DNA from: Paenibacillus albus
GTDB lineage: Bacteria; Bacillota; Bacilli; Paenibacillales; Paenibacillaceae
DNA length: 64,000 nucleotides
Assembly (NCBI RefSeq): GCF_003952225.1
Contig: NZ_CP034437.1
Coordinates: 5,938,001-6,002,000, forward strand
Reading direction: 5' to 3'
Positions 63,965 to 64,000 of this stretch are shown piece after piece. The stretch's first letter is position 1, and the number at the start of each line of letters is the position of its first letter. The translations under genes were made by a program, and so were the position numbers. The notes beneath the pieces were generated by a model. It searched no databases. It worked only from the letters and a program-made list of their open reading frames with translations, and was not told the origin of the DNA.

Positions 63965-64000
63965 TCTATGCTCCTCCTGACGATTCACGGTCTATTTCAC

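Overview
The window looks like chromosomal DNA from a spore-forming Gram-positive bacterium of the Paenibacillus/Cohnella type. The evidence is a ger-type germinant receptor operon, a SigI/RsgI sigma/anti-sigma pair, a T-box-controlled ilv-leu operon, the infC-rpmI-rplT order with an ATT-started IF-3, extracellular enzymes ending in a FIMAH-type module, strong AGGAGG ribosome binding sites with many TTG/GTG starts, and many CUT1 sugar ABC transporters with AraC regulators. This is a reading from the sequence; no database search was done.

Layout: 1-1.5 kb, end of a spore germination operon. 1.6-4.5 kb, a small orphan, an AraC regulator and a divergent sulfatase. 4.5-20.4 kb, a locus that reads as a high-mannose N-glycan utilisation unit: two adjacent secreted GH85 endo-beta-N-acetylglucosaminidases, a GH38 alpha-mannosidase, a GH125 exo-alpha-1,6-mannosidase and a divergent CUT1 ABC importer. 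20.4-30.3 kb, accessory DNA: a small HTH protein, a beta-helix protein, a second CUT1 importer with a phytanoyl-CoA-dioxygenase-like gene and an AraC regulator, then a decayed alpha-galactosidase/AraC pair. 30.4-35.8 kb, cysteine hydrolase, MFS transporter, leucyl aminopeptidase, PAS histidine kinase and an RsbT-like protein. 35.9-39.2 kb, rsgI-sigI, preceded by five tandem 48-bp repeats.

39.3-48.2 kb holds branched-chain amino acid biosynthesis on the minus strand: a T-box leader, ilvB, ilvN, ilvC and leuA, then an unrelated two-component system, then leuB. 48.4-58.8 kb is mostly housekeeping: GNAT, Gly-rich protein, L20/L35/IF-3, two glycosyltransferases, PAP2 phosphatase, trmB, a YtqA/YtqB tRNA-modification pair, a glyoxalase-fold protein and mannose-6-phosphate isomerase. 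58.9-64 kb is a second minus-strand glycosidase operon: GH43, GH32 and an unusual fusion of a GH32-like region with an (alpha/alpha)6 barrel.

Most unusual points: the 5 x 48-bp hairpin repeat just upstream of sigI; a second noncoding hairpin array at 12.25-12.45 kb; a 743-bp near-identical module shared by neighbouring GH85 genes; an alpha-galactosidase relic that has lost its catalytic barrel beside its broken regulator; a degenerate RsbT-like protein paired with a PAS kinase; the GH32-like/(alpha/alpha)6 chimera; and long hairpins in the ilv-leu intercistronic gaps.
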